Below, piece after piece: positions 37,023 to 46,052 of a DNA stretch of 64,000 bases; the stretch's first letter is position 1; each line of letters begins with the position of its first letter. The position numbers and the translations under genes were made by a program. The stretch comes from Robinsoniella peoriensis (GTDB taxonomy: Bacteria; Bacillota; Clostridia; Lachnospirales; Lachnospiraceae): positions 221,314-285,313 of the forward strand of contig NZ_JTGN01000010.1 in NCBI RefSeq assembly GCF_000797495.1. Direction: 5' to 3'. The notes beneath the pieces were generated by a model. The model was given only the letters and a program-made list of their open reading frames with translations. It did no database searches and was not told where the DNA came from.

Positions 37023-37943
37023 TTGGCAAAGATATTAGAATTGGATATGACAAGTGAAGAGGAACTTTGCAATGTAGGGAAGGCGCTGTCTTCACCTATT
37101 CGGATAGAGATATTAAAACTCTTGTATGAAGAGGGGTTAATTATTGGAGACATTGCAAAGAAACTGGATATTCCTGCGTCAAGTGCGGCGCTGCACTTGA
37201 AGATTCTGGAGAAGGCGGGATTGATTAGAATGGAGACGCAGCCGGGAACCCGGGGGTCTACAAAGCTCTGTAACCGAAAAAGAGATTTTATTACGATTGA
37301 TTTGTCAGCAGTGAATACGGATATTGATGAAATCACAAGCATTGAGATGCCGGTAGGTGCCTATTGCGCGTGCAATGTATCGCCAACCTGTGGATTATAC
37401 AGCAGATCCGGAGTGATTGGAATGGAAGATGCGGAGTACAGTTTTTATTTGCCGGAAAGGGTAAATGCCCAGCTCTTATGGACATCCTCAGGTTTTGTGG
37501 AATATAAGTTTGCAAACGCAGTGCCTAAAAAACGATTACCGAAACGTATCAGCGTTTCTTTAGAAATCTGTTCCGAAGCGCCAAACTACAGAGAGGACTG
37601 GAAATCTGATATAACAGTCTGGATTAATGGTACGGAGTGCGGAACCTGGACAAGCCCGGGAGATTTTGGGGCGAGGCGGGGAAGGCTGAATCCTTCCATA
37701 TGGCCCAATGGTTCTACACAATATGGATTGCTCATGACATGGGAAGTTCGCAAGGATGGGGCATATATCAACGAAGCCAGGGCTTCAGATATCAAAGTAG
37801 AGGAATTGAATCTAATGTCTCTGCCGTATATAGATGTAAAAATTGGAAATAAGGAACATACAAAATATGTAGGTGGATTCAATATATTTGGCAGAGGATA
37901 TGGAGACTTTGAACAGGATATCGTAATGAATATCGAATATTAA
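37023..37943 (+). CDS. ArsR-type winged-helix regulator with a large C-terminal domain
   Basis: This is a 306-residue protein. Residues about 10-85 are an ArsR/HTH_5-type winged helix (LSSPIRIEILKLL, IIGDIAKKLDIPASSAALHL, KILEKAGLI). Residues about 110-306 form a beta-rich domain that I do not recognise, with GAYCACNVSPTCGLYS, ITVWINGTECGTW and NPSIWPNGSTQYG. It could be a ligand-sensing, lectin-like domain. The start is TTG with GAGGGGGAG upstream; no ATG suits. It lies between the rhamnosidase and the first importer and may control the latter. Confidence 0.82.
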   Translation: MAKILELDMTSEEELCNVGKALSSPIRIEILKLLYEEGLIIGDIAKKLDIPASSAALHLKILEKAGLIRMETQPGTRGSTKLCNRKRDFITIDLSAVNTDIDEITSIEMPVGAYCACNVSPTCGLYSRSGVIGMEDAEYSFYLPERVNAQLLWTSSGFVEYKFANAVPKKRLPKRISVSLEICSEAPNYREDWKSDITVWINGTECGTWTSPGDFGARRGRLNPSIWPNGSTQYGLLMTWEVRKDGAYINEARASDIKVEELNLMSLPYIDVKIGNKEHTKYVGGFNIFGRGYGDFEQDIVMNIEY

Positions 37944-38006
37944 AAAGTGTAAACAGTATTTGAAATTAAAATACAGGTAATGGCTGTTTTAAATAAACGG
38001 CAAAGA

Positions 38007-38037
38007 AAGATTGGCTTTTAGGGCTGATCTTTTTTTG
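38007..38037 (+). terminator. Terminator after the ArsR-type regulator
   Basis: AAGATTGGC and GCTGATCTT form a 9-bp stem with two G-T pairs, followed by seven Ts. It separates the regulator from the importer operon. The rest of 37944-38370 holds the importer promoter and an inverted repeat. Confidence 0.7.
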
Positions 38038-38189
38038 TTTACCTGATTACAGACAGAGGGACGTGAAGAATCTGTGCTGCAAAAATAGAACTATGTGAGA
38101 AAAATATACATATTATGACATGATTTATGGTGATAAAAAATAATAGAGCAAAATAAATGTGAAATTATACAATTAATGCAAAATACATA

Positions 38190-38218
38190 TTGACAAAAAT
38201 GGTAAAATAACGTAATAT
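38190..38218 (+). promoter_or_regulatory. Promoter of importer operon 1
   Basis: TTGACA (38190-38195) and TAATAT (38213-38218) are 17 bp apart, about 150 bp before the lipoprotein gene. Confidence 0.65.
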
Positions 38219-38278
38219 ACAAAATATAGAAACAGAAATATTGTTATAATAATATTTTTTGATTCTCTATTTTATCTA

Positions 38279-38301
38279 TTTAAACAGTAAATATGTTTAA
38301 A
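38279..38301. promoter_or_regulatory. Perfect inverted repeat in the leader of importer operon 1
   Basis: TTTAAACA, 7 bp, TGTTTAAA. It is symmetrical and lies downstream of the promoter, where a repressor or the ArsR-type protein could bind. The role is inferred. Confidence 0.45.
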
Positions 38302-38370
38302 TAACTCGTTAGTGCCGGCAAAACTAACAGGGAGCAGCTTAAAAACCTATAATAATGTTGGAGGTTCTTT

Positions 38371-39795
38371 ATGAAAAAAAGAATAGTGAGTGTGATTTTA
38401 GCGGTTTGCGTTTTAGGAACAGCATTGGCTGGATGTGGAAACAGTACAACGGCAGATAATAAGGAAGGGAGCAAAGATTCAACAGAAATAAATACCCAGG
38501 CTGACAGCGCTGGTGCACAATCAGACAGTTCATCTGATGGAGAAACAGCGTCAGGTGCTGTAACAGATGTAAACGAGGATGGTACCGTGAACAATCCGGA
38601 AAATGTGAAAATAGATGATGGAAAGCTGGTTTTCTGGTCCCTGTTCAGTGGCGGTGACGGAACATTTATGGATCAGATTATTTCAGATTATAATGGGGGA
38701 AGTCCCAAAATGGGCGTGCAGTCAATCATGTTAGTGTGGGATGATTATTATACAAAGCTGCAAACGGCTGTTGCTGCCGGGAAAGGACCGGATATCGGAA
38801 TATCCCATGTGTCCAAACTGCCCGAATTAGTAAATGAAGGATCTGTAATTGCATTAAATGATTATCTGGATCAGCTGGGCGTGGATTTATCCGGTCTGTT
38901 CTCACAAAACTCTCTGGATAGTGTAACTTTTGACGGAGATGTATATGCGGTTCCTCTGGATACACATGCTGAAATTATGTATTTTAACAAAGATATTCTG
39001 ACGGATGCCGGTGTGGAGTTAAATGAAAACGGTCAGCTGGATATTGGAAGTACAGACGAGTTTTATGCTGTCCTGGATAAAATAAAAGCAGTTATCCCGG
39101 AAGGCAGCAGTGCATTATCTTTAACTAATTCCGGTGATGATCCATACCGTTTATGGTGGGCTTCTTACTATCAGATGGGTGGAAAAGCCCTGGTCAGCGA
39201 TGATGGCACACAGGTAACAATGGATAAAGAAATAGCCGTAAAGGCAGCAGAATTTGTGAAAAGTCTTTATGACAAAGGATACATATTAGAAGGAATAGAT
39301 GATCATCAGGCATTTTTCCAAAGCGGTAAAGCAGGTCTGCTGTTTGCGGGAACATGGGCGACAGGAGCGCTTGAGAGTACGGAAAACCTGAAGTTTGGTG
39401 CACAGACGTTTCCACAGTTGTTTGATAATGATGCTTGTTGGGCAGACTCCCATACACTGATTATTCCTTTCAGCAAAGAAAGGACAGAAGACGAGACTCT
39501 TGCGGCAGTGGAATTCGCACTGGCTGCATCTTCAGACGGCGGTGCGACCTGGGCAAAATCCGGTCAGATACCGGCAAACCTCAAGGTTCTGGAAAGTGAT
39601 GATTATTTAAAACTGCCATATAGAAGTGATTATAAGAGTGCATTAGACAAAGCGGTGATGCCAACTAAAAATCCTAATTTCTATGGTATGAAAGCAGGTA
39701 TGATAGACAGTCTGAATGCATACTGGACGGGACAGACCGATGCGCAGGGTGCAATCGATAATCTTTACGGGGAATTGGAAGCGAATCTGGAATAA
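38371..39795 (+). CDS. Sugar-binding lipoprotein of ABC importer 1
   Basis: This is a 474-residue family 1 extracellular solute-binding protein. The signal peptide ends in the lipobox ALAGC with Cys22, followed by an acidic Ser/Gly/Asp linker to about residue 75. The mature domain begins KLVFWSLFSGGDG and contains GKGPDIGISHVSKLPEL and DGDVYAVPLDTHAEIMYFN, the pattern of carbohydrate-binding proteins that work with MalFG-type permeases. GGAGG lies before the ATG. It is followed by two permeases and a GH2 enzyme, so an oligosaccharide ligand is likely; the exact sugar is unknown. Confidence 0.93.
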   Translation: MKKRIVSVILAVCVLGTALAGCGNSTTADNKEGSKDSTEINTQADSAGAQSDSSSDGETASGAVTDVNEDGTVNNPENVKIDDGKLVFWSLFSGGDGTFMDQIISDYNGGSPKMGVQSIMLVWDDYYTKLQTAVAAGKGPDIGISHVSKLPELVNEGSVIALNDYLDQLGVDLSGLFSQNSLDSVTFDGDVYAVPLDTHAEIMYFNKDILTDAGVELNENGQLDIGSTDEFYAVLDKIKAVIPEGSSALSLTNSGDDPYRLWWASYYQMGGKALVSDDGTQVTMDKEIAVKAAEFVKSLYDKGYILEGIDDHQAFFQSGKAGLLFAGTWATGALESTENLKFGAQTFPQLFDNDACWADSHTLIIPFSKERTEDETLAAVEFALAASSDGGATWAKSGQIPANLKVLESDDYLKLPYRSDYKSALDKAVMPTKNPNFYGMKAGMIDSLNAYWTGQTDAQGAIDNLYGELEANLE

Positions 39796-39830
39796 CAGAT
39801 TCAATTTCCAGGAAAACGGGAGGTTAAGAA

Positions 39831-40727
39831 ATGCATAAAACAAGAAATAAAAGAAAACAGCTTTTCATTGCACTTGGTTTTGTAGCACCGTTTTTTCTCT
39901 TGTATACCGTATTTACCATATGGCCTGTGGTTCAGGGGGTTTACGTCAGTCTTCATAAGTGGACACTGATGGGGAAATTAAAATTTGTAGGACTGGATAA
40001 TTATCTGAAATTTATAGGAGATAAAAACTTTTGGGGAGCGCTTCAGAATACTACGGTATTTGTGCTGATCACTGCACCGCTTCTGGTGATTACTGCTATG
40101 GTTCTGGCACTGCTGGCAAACCGCCCTACCAGGATAAAAAAAGGCCTCAGAATCTGTTATTATCTGCCAAGTGTCCTTTCCGTTTCGGTGGCGGCATTTA
40201 TTGCAAAATATATGTTCGCACCATACAGGGGGTTTATCAATGGATTTCTTCATGCCATAGGAGTTCTGGGGGCAAACCAGGAACTCCAGTGGCTGCAGGA
40301 TGGAAACCTGGTTTGGGGGACGATTACATCCATGACGGTATGGTGGACAGTAGGATTCAGTATGATGCTTTATCTGTCAGCGTTACAGGATATTTCGCCC
40401 CAGGTGTTTGAAGCAGCAGCAATCGACGGGGCTACGAAACGGCAGAAATTGTTTTCTATCGTATTGCCACTGTTAAAATCTACCACGTATCTGGTAGTGC
40501 TGCTGCAGGTAATTGCCTGCTTTAAAGTATTCGGACAGATTTATATGATAACGGGAGGTGGCCCGGCATCTTCTACAAGGCCTTTAATCCAGTATATCTA
40601 TGAAAATGCCTTTAAGAAAAACAACATGGGCTATGCCTCGGCAATGTCCTATGTCCTATTCCTGATTCTGGTCGTACTTTCGCTGGTACAACAAATGATA
40701 CAGAGGAAGGGGGAACGAGATTCATGA
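39831..40727 (+). CDS. ABC importer 1 permease (MalF/UgpA-like)
   Basis: This 298-residue permease has six membrane helices. The ATPase-coupling loop reads EAAAIDGATKRQKLFSIVLPLL, and TGGGPASSTRPLIQYIYENAF is the typical MalF/UgpA ending. Its stop overlaps the next permease by 4 bp. It would form the channel with the downstream permease and take ligand from the upstream lipoprotein. Confidence 0.94.
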   Translation: MHKTRNKRKQLFIALGFVAPFFLLYTVFTIWPVVQGVYVSLHKWTLMGKLKFVGLDNYLKFIGDKNFWGALQNTTVFVLITAPLLVITAMVLALLANRPTRIKKGLRICYYLPSVLSVSVAAFIAKYMFAPYRGFINGFLHAIGVLGANQELQWLQDGNLVWGTITSMTVWWTVGFSMMLYLSALQDISPQVFEAAAIDGATKRQKLFSIVLPLLKSTTYLVVLLQVIACFKVFGQIYMITGGGPASSTRPLIQYIYENAFKKNNMGYASAMSYVLFLILVVLSLVQQMIQRKGERDS

Positions 40728-41548
40728 AGAAAATAAAACCTGGAAATGTGATATTATCGACGATTTCCATAGTAATTGCAATTATTTTTACAGCGCCGGT
40801 ATTATGGTCACTTGCAGTATCATTTCAAATAGAAGGAAAGCAGATTACTTCGGTTGTGGATTGGTTTCTTCCGCCCTATACGCTTAGTAACTATCCGGAA
40901 ATCATTCTTCACAGTGAGGTGGCAAGATGGCTGATGAACAGTTTGTTTATTGCAGTTATTACTACGGGACTGACGGTATTATTATCGGCAATGGCAGCTT
41001 ACGCTATCGCTAAAATAAATTTTAAAGGAAGTAAGGCAATATATTTTTATTTTCTGCTGGGTATTATGGTACCGGCAGAAGCAACCATTGTTCCTCTTTT
41101 TATTACGGCGAATGGCCTGAATCTGATTGATTCTTATGCAGGCCTGGTTTTACCGGCTGTGGCAGGGTCTATGAATATGATTATAATGGTTACTTTTTTC
41201 CGTGGACTGCCCAATGAATTAATGGAGGCAGTAAGAATCGATGGAGGCGGAGAAATGACCATATTCTTCCGGATATTACTTCCATTATCCAAAGCAGTAA
41301 TATCAACCGTATGCATATTTGCGTTTATCGGAAGCTGGAACAATTATCTTTGGCCTTTGTTATGTGCCATGAGCAGTCAGAAGTTTACACTTCCAATCGG
41401 GATTCCTACTTTTGCGGGTACTTACACCGTAGATTATGTGAAACCTCTGACAGCAAATATGGTGGCATCTGTTCCTATCATTCTATTGTATATTTTATTT
41501 GAAAAACAGATCGTACAGGGGATTACCATGTCCGGTGTAAAAGGATGA
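40724..41548 (+). CDS. ABC importer 1 permease (MalG/UgpE-like)
   Basis: This 274-residue partner permease has six helices and the coupling loop EAVRIDGGGEMTIFFRILLPL. The C-terminus GITMSGVKG is the family hallmark. The start overlaps the previous stop (ATGA). No ATPase gene is found in the locus, so the importer must use a shared MsmX-type ATPase encoded elsewhere (known in other Bacillota). Confidence 0.94.
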   Translation: MKKIKPGNVILSTISIVIAIIFTAPVLWSLAVSFQIEGKQITSVVDWFLPPYTLSNYPEIILHSEVARWLMNSLFIAVITTGLTVLLSAMAAYAIAKINFKGSKAIYFYFLLGIMVPAEATIVPLFITANGLNLIDSYAGLVLPAVAGSMNMIIMVTFFRGLPNELMEAVRIDGGGEMTIFFRILLPLSKAVISTVCIFAFIGSWNNYLWPLLCAMSSQKFTLPIGIPTFAGTYTVDYVKPLTANMVASVPIILLYILFEKQIVQGITMSGVKG

Positions 41549-41574
41549 TGTGATATAATGAAGGTAAATGAAAA

Positions 41575-41643
41575 AGGATGAAAGATAAAATCAGAGAAGG
41601 GAAAATGCCACAATATCATTCTTTCATCCTGCTATATGTGGCA
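41575..41643 (+). promoter_or_regulatory. Two mutually exclusive hairpins before the GH2 gene
   Basis: AGGATGAAAGA (41575-41585) pairs perfectly with TCTTTCATCCT (41620-41630). TGCCACA (41606-41612) pairs with TGTGGCA (41637-41643). The two cannot form together. No T-run follows, so this may be an mRNA switch or a processing/stability structure between importer and enzyme. Confidence 0.5.
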
Positions 41644-41673
41644 GTGTCATAAAAATTGTGACAAAAGGTATAT

Positions 41674-43461
41674 ATGATGAGAAGTTACAAAAAAGATTAT
41701 CCCAGACCCCAGCTGGTACGTCAGGAGTGGGAGAACTTAAACGGTACATGGGATTTTCTGTTTGATGACAGAAACGTGGGAGAAAAAGAAAAGTTTTATA
41801 CTAAGTTTCCCGGAGAACTTAAGATTGAGGTTCCATTTACCTATGAAACGAAGTTGAGCGGGATTGGAGATGAGAACAGGCATGATCATGTCTGGTACCG
41901 GAAAAAGTTTACTGCTGACAAAAATCGTCTGGAAAAAGAAAAATTAATGCTTCATTTTGAAGGAAGCGATTTCCTGACAAAAGTGTGGGTTAACGGGGAA
42001 CTGGCTGGCTCCCACAGAGGCGGATATTCCAGATTTTCTTTTGATATTTCCAATTTTATAAAAGATGGTGAAAATGAAATCATAGTAAAAGCGGATGACT
42101 CCTTTGATATGGCGCAGCCCAGAGGGAAACAGCGTTGGAAAGACGAGAATTTTGGCTGCTGGTATGTGCAGACAACGGGAATCTGGAAAACTGTATGGCT
42201 TGAATATGTACCTGTTATGAATCTGTCATCAGTAAAGATTACGCCTTTGCTGGAAAAGGATTGCGTAGAATTGGAACTGGAGATTACGGCTGACTCATAT
42301 CCAGGGAATCTGGCGGCAGAAGTAGAAATTTCATTTCAGGGAACGATTGTAAATAAATCGGTAATTTCCGTTTTGGAAAGCCGTGTGGAAACCAGAATGA
42401 ATGTATTCTCCCGGGAAGCAGACGAATGGGGCGTTCGTACATGGTCACCGGAACGTCCTGACTTATATGACATCTCCATTCGAATATTGGAAGATGGAAA
42501 GGTATGCGATGAGGTTCTGTCTTACTTTGGAATGAGAGAAATTCGAATTGACAGGGGTAATATTCTGTTAAACGGAAGACCTCTTTATCAGCGTCTGATT
42601 CTGGATCAGGGATATTGGGAAGATTCCCATCTGACCCCTCCAAATGAGGAAGCGCTGGTAGAAGATATCGAGAAGATTATGAAACTGGGATACAACGGAC
42701 TTCGGAAGCATCAAAAAGTAGAAGACGAGCGGTTTCTGTACTGGTGTGATGTGAAGGGAATGCTGGTTTGGAGTGAAGTACCTGCGGCTTACCGTTTTTC
42801 TGATGACGCTGTCCAGGAATTTACTGAGGAATGGATGGATATTGTAAGGCAGAATTATAATCATCCAAGTATCATTACCTGGACACCTTTTAATGAATCC
42901 TGGGGAATATCCAAGGTGGAGACAGACAGAAAGCAGCAGCACTTTACAGAGGCGGTTTATCATCTGACAAAATCATTTGACCGGTTCCGGCCTGTAATTG
43001 TAAATGACGGATGGGAACATACGGTTTCTGATATTATTACGCTGCATGATTATGAAGAATATGGAGATCTCTTCTTCGACCGTTATAACCGTTATAAGGA
43101 GGAAATCCTCAGTACCGATATCTATCACAGTAATCATAAATCTGCTATGGCGGACGGATATGCATATAAAGGACAGCCAGTTATCATCAGTGAATACGGC
43201 GGAATTGCTTTTCAAAATGGGGAATCAGGCTGGGGATATGGCAATAAGGTAGGAGATGAAGCAGAATTTATTAAGCGATTTGATTCGATTACCACAGCAA
43301 TAAAAAAGACTCCCTATATCTGCGGATTTTGTTATACCCAGGTAACGGATGTACAGCAGGAGATCAATGGACTTATGAACATTGACCGCAGCTTTAAGGT
43401 AGATCCTGAGGTGATTAAAGAGATTAATGAACGCCCCGGGGGATGCTGGAGAGCAGAATAA
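41674..43461 (+). CDS. GH2 family glycosidase (beta-galactosidase/beta-glucuronidase-like)
   Basis: This 595-residue protein has no signal peptide, so it should act on imported sugars. The order is the jelly-roll sugar-binding domain (WENLNGTWDFLFDD, VWVNGELAGSHRGGYSRF), an immunoglobulin-like domain, then a TIM barrel. The acid/base is Glu408 in PFNESWGI and the nucleophile is Glu507 in IISEYGGIA; the spacing of about 100 residues is normal for GH2. No N-x-K glucuronate motif is evident after the nucleophile, so beta-galactosidase or another beta-glycosidase is more likely than glucuronidase. It follows importer 1 and ends at a terminator. Confidence 0.9.
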   Translation: MMRSYKKDYPRPQLVRQEWENLNGTWDFLFDDRNVGEKEKFYTKFPGELKIEVPFTYETKLSGIGDENRHDHVWYRKKFTADKNRLEKEKLMLHFEGSDFLTKVWVNGELAGSHRGGYSRFSFDISNFIKDGENEIIVKADDSFDMAQPRGKQRWKDENFGCWYVQTTGIWKTVWLEYVPVMNLSSVKITPLLEKDCVELELEITADSYPGNLAAEVEISFQGTIVNKSVISVLESRVETRMNVFSREADEWGVRTWSPERPDLYDISIRILEDGKVCDEVLSYFGMREIRIDRGNILLNGRPLYQRLILDQGYWEDSHLTPPNEEALVEDIEKIMKLGYNGLRKHQKVEDERFLYWCDVKGMLVWSEVPAAYRFSDDAVQEFTEEWMDIVRQNYNHPSIITWTPFNESWGISKVETDRKQQHFTEAVYHLTKSFDRFRPVIVNDGWEHTVSDIITLHDYEEYGDLFFDRYNRYKEEILSTDIYHSNHKSAMADGYAYKGQPVIISEYGGIAFQNGESGWGYGNKVGDEAEFIKRFDSITTAIKKTPYICGFCYTQVTDVQQEINGLMNIDRSFKVDPEVIKEINERPGGCWRAE

Positions 43462-43483
43462 GATATCATTTTGTGCTGAAAAG

Positions 43484-43522
43484 TGCATGGAGAAAGATTT
43501 GATTCTCCATGTTCTTTTTTTT
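43484..43522 (+). terminator. Terminator after the GH2 gene
   Basis: CATGGAGAA and TTCTCCATG form a 9-bp stem, then TTCTTTTTTTT. It ends the importer 1-GH2 unit; no clear promoter for importer 2 is visible behind it. Confidence 0.88.
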
Positions 43523-43588
43523 ACCCTTATGTTAAATTAAATACATCAGGAAACAACAAAACGAAGTAAAGAAAAGGGAGGAAACAAA

Positions 43589-45025
43589 ATGAAGATCAGA
43601 AAGGTAACAGCACTTTTACTTGCAGCAGCAATGGCAGCCGGCAGTATTATGGGATGCGGAGGAAGTGAAACAAAGACGACAGAAGCATCAAAAGCCACGG
43701 ACGCAGCAACTGAGGCAAAGACAGAAGCACCAGGCGATGCAGCAAAAGACACAGAGACAGAGGCAGCGAGTAAAGAAGAAGGTTCCGAAGCTTCTACAAC
43801 GGCTGCAAAAGCAGATGGGGAATGGGAATATAAAGAAGCAGACCTGACCATGCTGATTGACACCGATATGACTTTGGCCGGTATTGAGGCAGTTTGTAAT
43901 CTGGCAAAAGAGAAATTAGGCATTACAGTAGAGATCGAAACCAGAGCTGGCGGAGCAGATGGTGATAATATTGTTAAGACTCGCCTTGCATCCGGCGATA
44001 TGGCAGATTTATGCGGATACAATTCAGGTTCTCTTCTGGCAGCACTTAATCCTGCAGAATACTTCATTGACATTTCCGGTGAAGAGTGGGCAAGTAAGCT
44101 GGATGATACATACAAAGCATCCGTTACCGTGGAAAATGGGGTATACGGTGTCCCGGCAGCTTCTACACAGGCAGGCGCTATTCTTTATAACAAAGAATTA
44201 TACGAAAAATATAATCTGGAAATTCCTAAGACATGGGATGAGTTTAAAAAGAATTGTGATGTATTAAAAGAAGCAGGTGAGACAGCCCTTATCGGTACAT
44301 TTGCAGACAGCTGGACATCACAGGTATTGTATCTGGGAGATCACTACAATGTTCAGGCAAATGAACCTAACTTTGCAAAAGATTTTGAGGCTGGAACAGC
44401 AAAATATGCAACGACTCCTGCAGCCCTCAGAAGTTTTGAGAAATTAGCAGATACAACACAGTATTATAATTCAGATTATCTTGCAACTACCTATGATGAC
44501 GGCTGCGATATGATCGTAAATGGAGAAGGTGCTCATTGGATCATACTGACACAGGCATTATCCAATATCTATGAACTGTACGGGGAAGATGTTAATAAAG
44601 TAGGTGTATTTGCAGTACCTGGCGATGACGCGAATGATAACGGATTAACGGTATGGATGCCTACATCATGGTATGGAAATAAAAATTCTGATAAAGTAGA
44701 TGACATCAAGAGATTCATGGAATTTTACATCTCTGACGAAGCATTAGATGCATATACGTCTGCAATATTACCGGATGGACCATACTGTGTAAAAGGATAC
44801 GAACTTCCGGACAACGCATATGATGCGGTAAAACAGGAACAGGCATACTTTGATGCAGGAAAGACATCTACAGCTTTGGAATTCCAGACAGCAGTAAAAG
44901 GGTCAAATTGTCCGGCAATCTGCCAGGAATGCGGCTCTGGTCAGACAACAGCAGAAGAGGCAGCGAAAGCATATGACGAAGATTGTTTAAAACAGGCAGT
45001 ACAGTTAGGTCTGGATTGGAAATAA
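43589..45025 (+). CDS. Sugar-binding lipoprotein of ABC importer 2
   Basis: This 478-residue family 1 solute-binding lipoprotein has lipobox SIMGC with Cys23 and a long Thr/Glu/Ala-rich linker to about residue 80. The mature domain has TRLASGDMADLCGYNSG and YGVPAASTQAGAILYNKELYEKY. It is related to, but clearly distinct from, the first importer's protein, so a different ligand is likely. GGGAGG lies before the ATG. A stable hairpin follows the stop. Confidence 0.93.
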   Translation: MKIRKVTALLLAAAMAAGSIMGCGGSETKTTEASKATDAATEAKTEAPGDAAKDTETEAASKEEGSEASTTAAKADGEWEYKEADLTMLIDTDMTLAGIEAVCNLAKEKLGITVEIETRAGGADGDNIVKTRLASGDMADLCGYNSGSLLAALNPAEYFIDISGEEWASKLDDTYKASVTVENGVYGVPAASTQAGAILYNKELYEKYNLEIPKTWDEFKKNCDVLKEAGETALIGTFADSWTSQVLYLGDHYNVQANEPNFAKDFEAGTAKYATTPAALRSFEKLADTTQYYNSDYLATTYDDGCDMIVNGEGAHWIILTQALSNIYELYGEDVNKVGVFAVPGDDANDNGLTVWMPTSWYGNKNSDKVDDIKRFMEFYISDEALDAYTSAILPDGPYCVKGYELPDNAYDAVKQEQAYFDAGKTSTALEFQTAVKGSNCPAICQECGSGQTTAEEAAKAYDEDCLKQAVQLGLDWK

Positions 45026-45034
45026 TAAACATTC

Positions 45035-45074
45035 GGAAAGGGGCTGGAGCAAAACAATTGCAACAGCCCTTTCC
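45035..45074 (+). other. Stem-loop between the lipoprotein and permease genes of importer 2
   Basis: GGAAAGGGGCTG pairs with CAGCCCTTTCC. No T-run follows. Such hairpins after a binding-protein gene usually protect its mRNA or partly reduce read-through, giving more lipoprotein than permease. Confidence 0.65.
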
Positions 45075-45192
45075 AAATTGATAAGCATGTATGACGTGCT
45101 GTTAATAAAGACTGTTTCCCATGCATGGTTATCAGTCTGGAATTACATAAGTACTGCAGACAATAATTATAAAAGAGAGAAAGGGAAAATGT

Positions 45193-46050
45193 ATGAATAA
45201 GAAGAAGATTTATACAACCTGGTTTATGGCACCGGCACTGATCATATTTACTATTTTTTTCATTATTCCAATGCTTACGTCGTTGTTTTTCAGCTTGACA
45301 GTATGGAACTTTAAAGATTTCACCTTTGTTGGACTGGACAACTTTAAAATGTTTTTTTCAGAGAGGTCTTTGAATATCGGTATCAAGAACACATTAATCT
45401 ATGCATTTTTAACTTGTAGTTTAAAGGTCGTAATTGCATTTTTTATTGCCGTATTTCTCACAAGCAAGATAAAAAGTAAAAATATTCTGCGTTCCATCGT
45501 ATTTTTTCCAAATCTGGTGAGTACCGTTGCGGTAGGTATTGTATTCAGTGCCATGATGCATCCTTCCAAAGGACTCATTAACACAGCGCTTCAGGCAATT
45601 GGATTAAATGGGGTAGACTGGCTGGGGAATACCCATCTGGCTCTCTTTTCCGTAATTGGTGTCGATGTCTGGAAAGGAGTCGGTGTTGCAACAGTGATCT
45701 ATATCGCGGGCATGCAGTCCATAGACAAAACATATTATGAAGCAGCTTCCATCGATGGAGCAAGCGCGTGGCAGCAGCTGAAGAGTGTGACTATTCCACT
45801 TTGCCGTCCGGCAATGAACTCTGTTATTATACTGGCATTTATCGGTGGTATGCGCTGCTTCGACCTGATCTGGGCAATGACAGGCGGCGGTCCCGGTTTT
45901 GCTACAGACGTTGTAGCATCCATAGTTTACAAACAGTATGCGGCTGGTTTTTATGGATTATCAACGGCGGGTAATGTTATTATGTTTGTAATGATTGCGA
46001 TTCTGGCATTCCCGTTACAGAGATTCTTGTTAAGTAAGGAGGTTGACTAA
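45193..46050 (+). CDS. ABC importer 2 permease (MalF/UgpA-like)
   Basis: This 285-residue permease has six helices, the coupling loop EAASIDGASAWQQLKSVTIPL and the family strip TGGGPGFATDVVASIVYKQ. It lies 2 bp from the next permease gene. A GAGAGAAAGGG site precedes the start. Confidence 0.94.
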   Translation: MNKKKIYTTWFMAPALIIFTIFFIIPMLTSLFFSLTVWNFKDFTFVGLDNFKMFFSERSLNIGIKNTLIYAFLTCSLKVVIAFFIAVFLTSKIKSKNILRSIVFFPNLVSTVAVGIVFSAMMHPSKGLINTALQAIGLNGVDWLGNTHLALFSVIGVDVWKGVGVATVIYIAGMQSIDKTYYEAASIDGASAWQQLKSVTIPLCRPAMNSVIILAFIGGMRCFDLIWAMTGGGPGFATDVVASIVYKQYAAGFYGLSTAGNVIMFVMIAILAFPLQRFLLSKEVD

Positions 46051-46052
46051 AT

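Noticed and set aside
41674-43461. Calling the GH2 enzyme a beta-glucuronidase
   Set aside because: Catalytic residue spacing fits GH2 in general, but the N-x-K glucuronate motif was not found after the nucleophile.
43546-44115. A 189-codon minus-strand frame over the second lipoprotein gene
   Set aside because: It arises from the biased codons of the Ala/Thr/Glu-rich linker and has no ribosome binding site or known motif.
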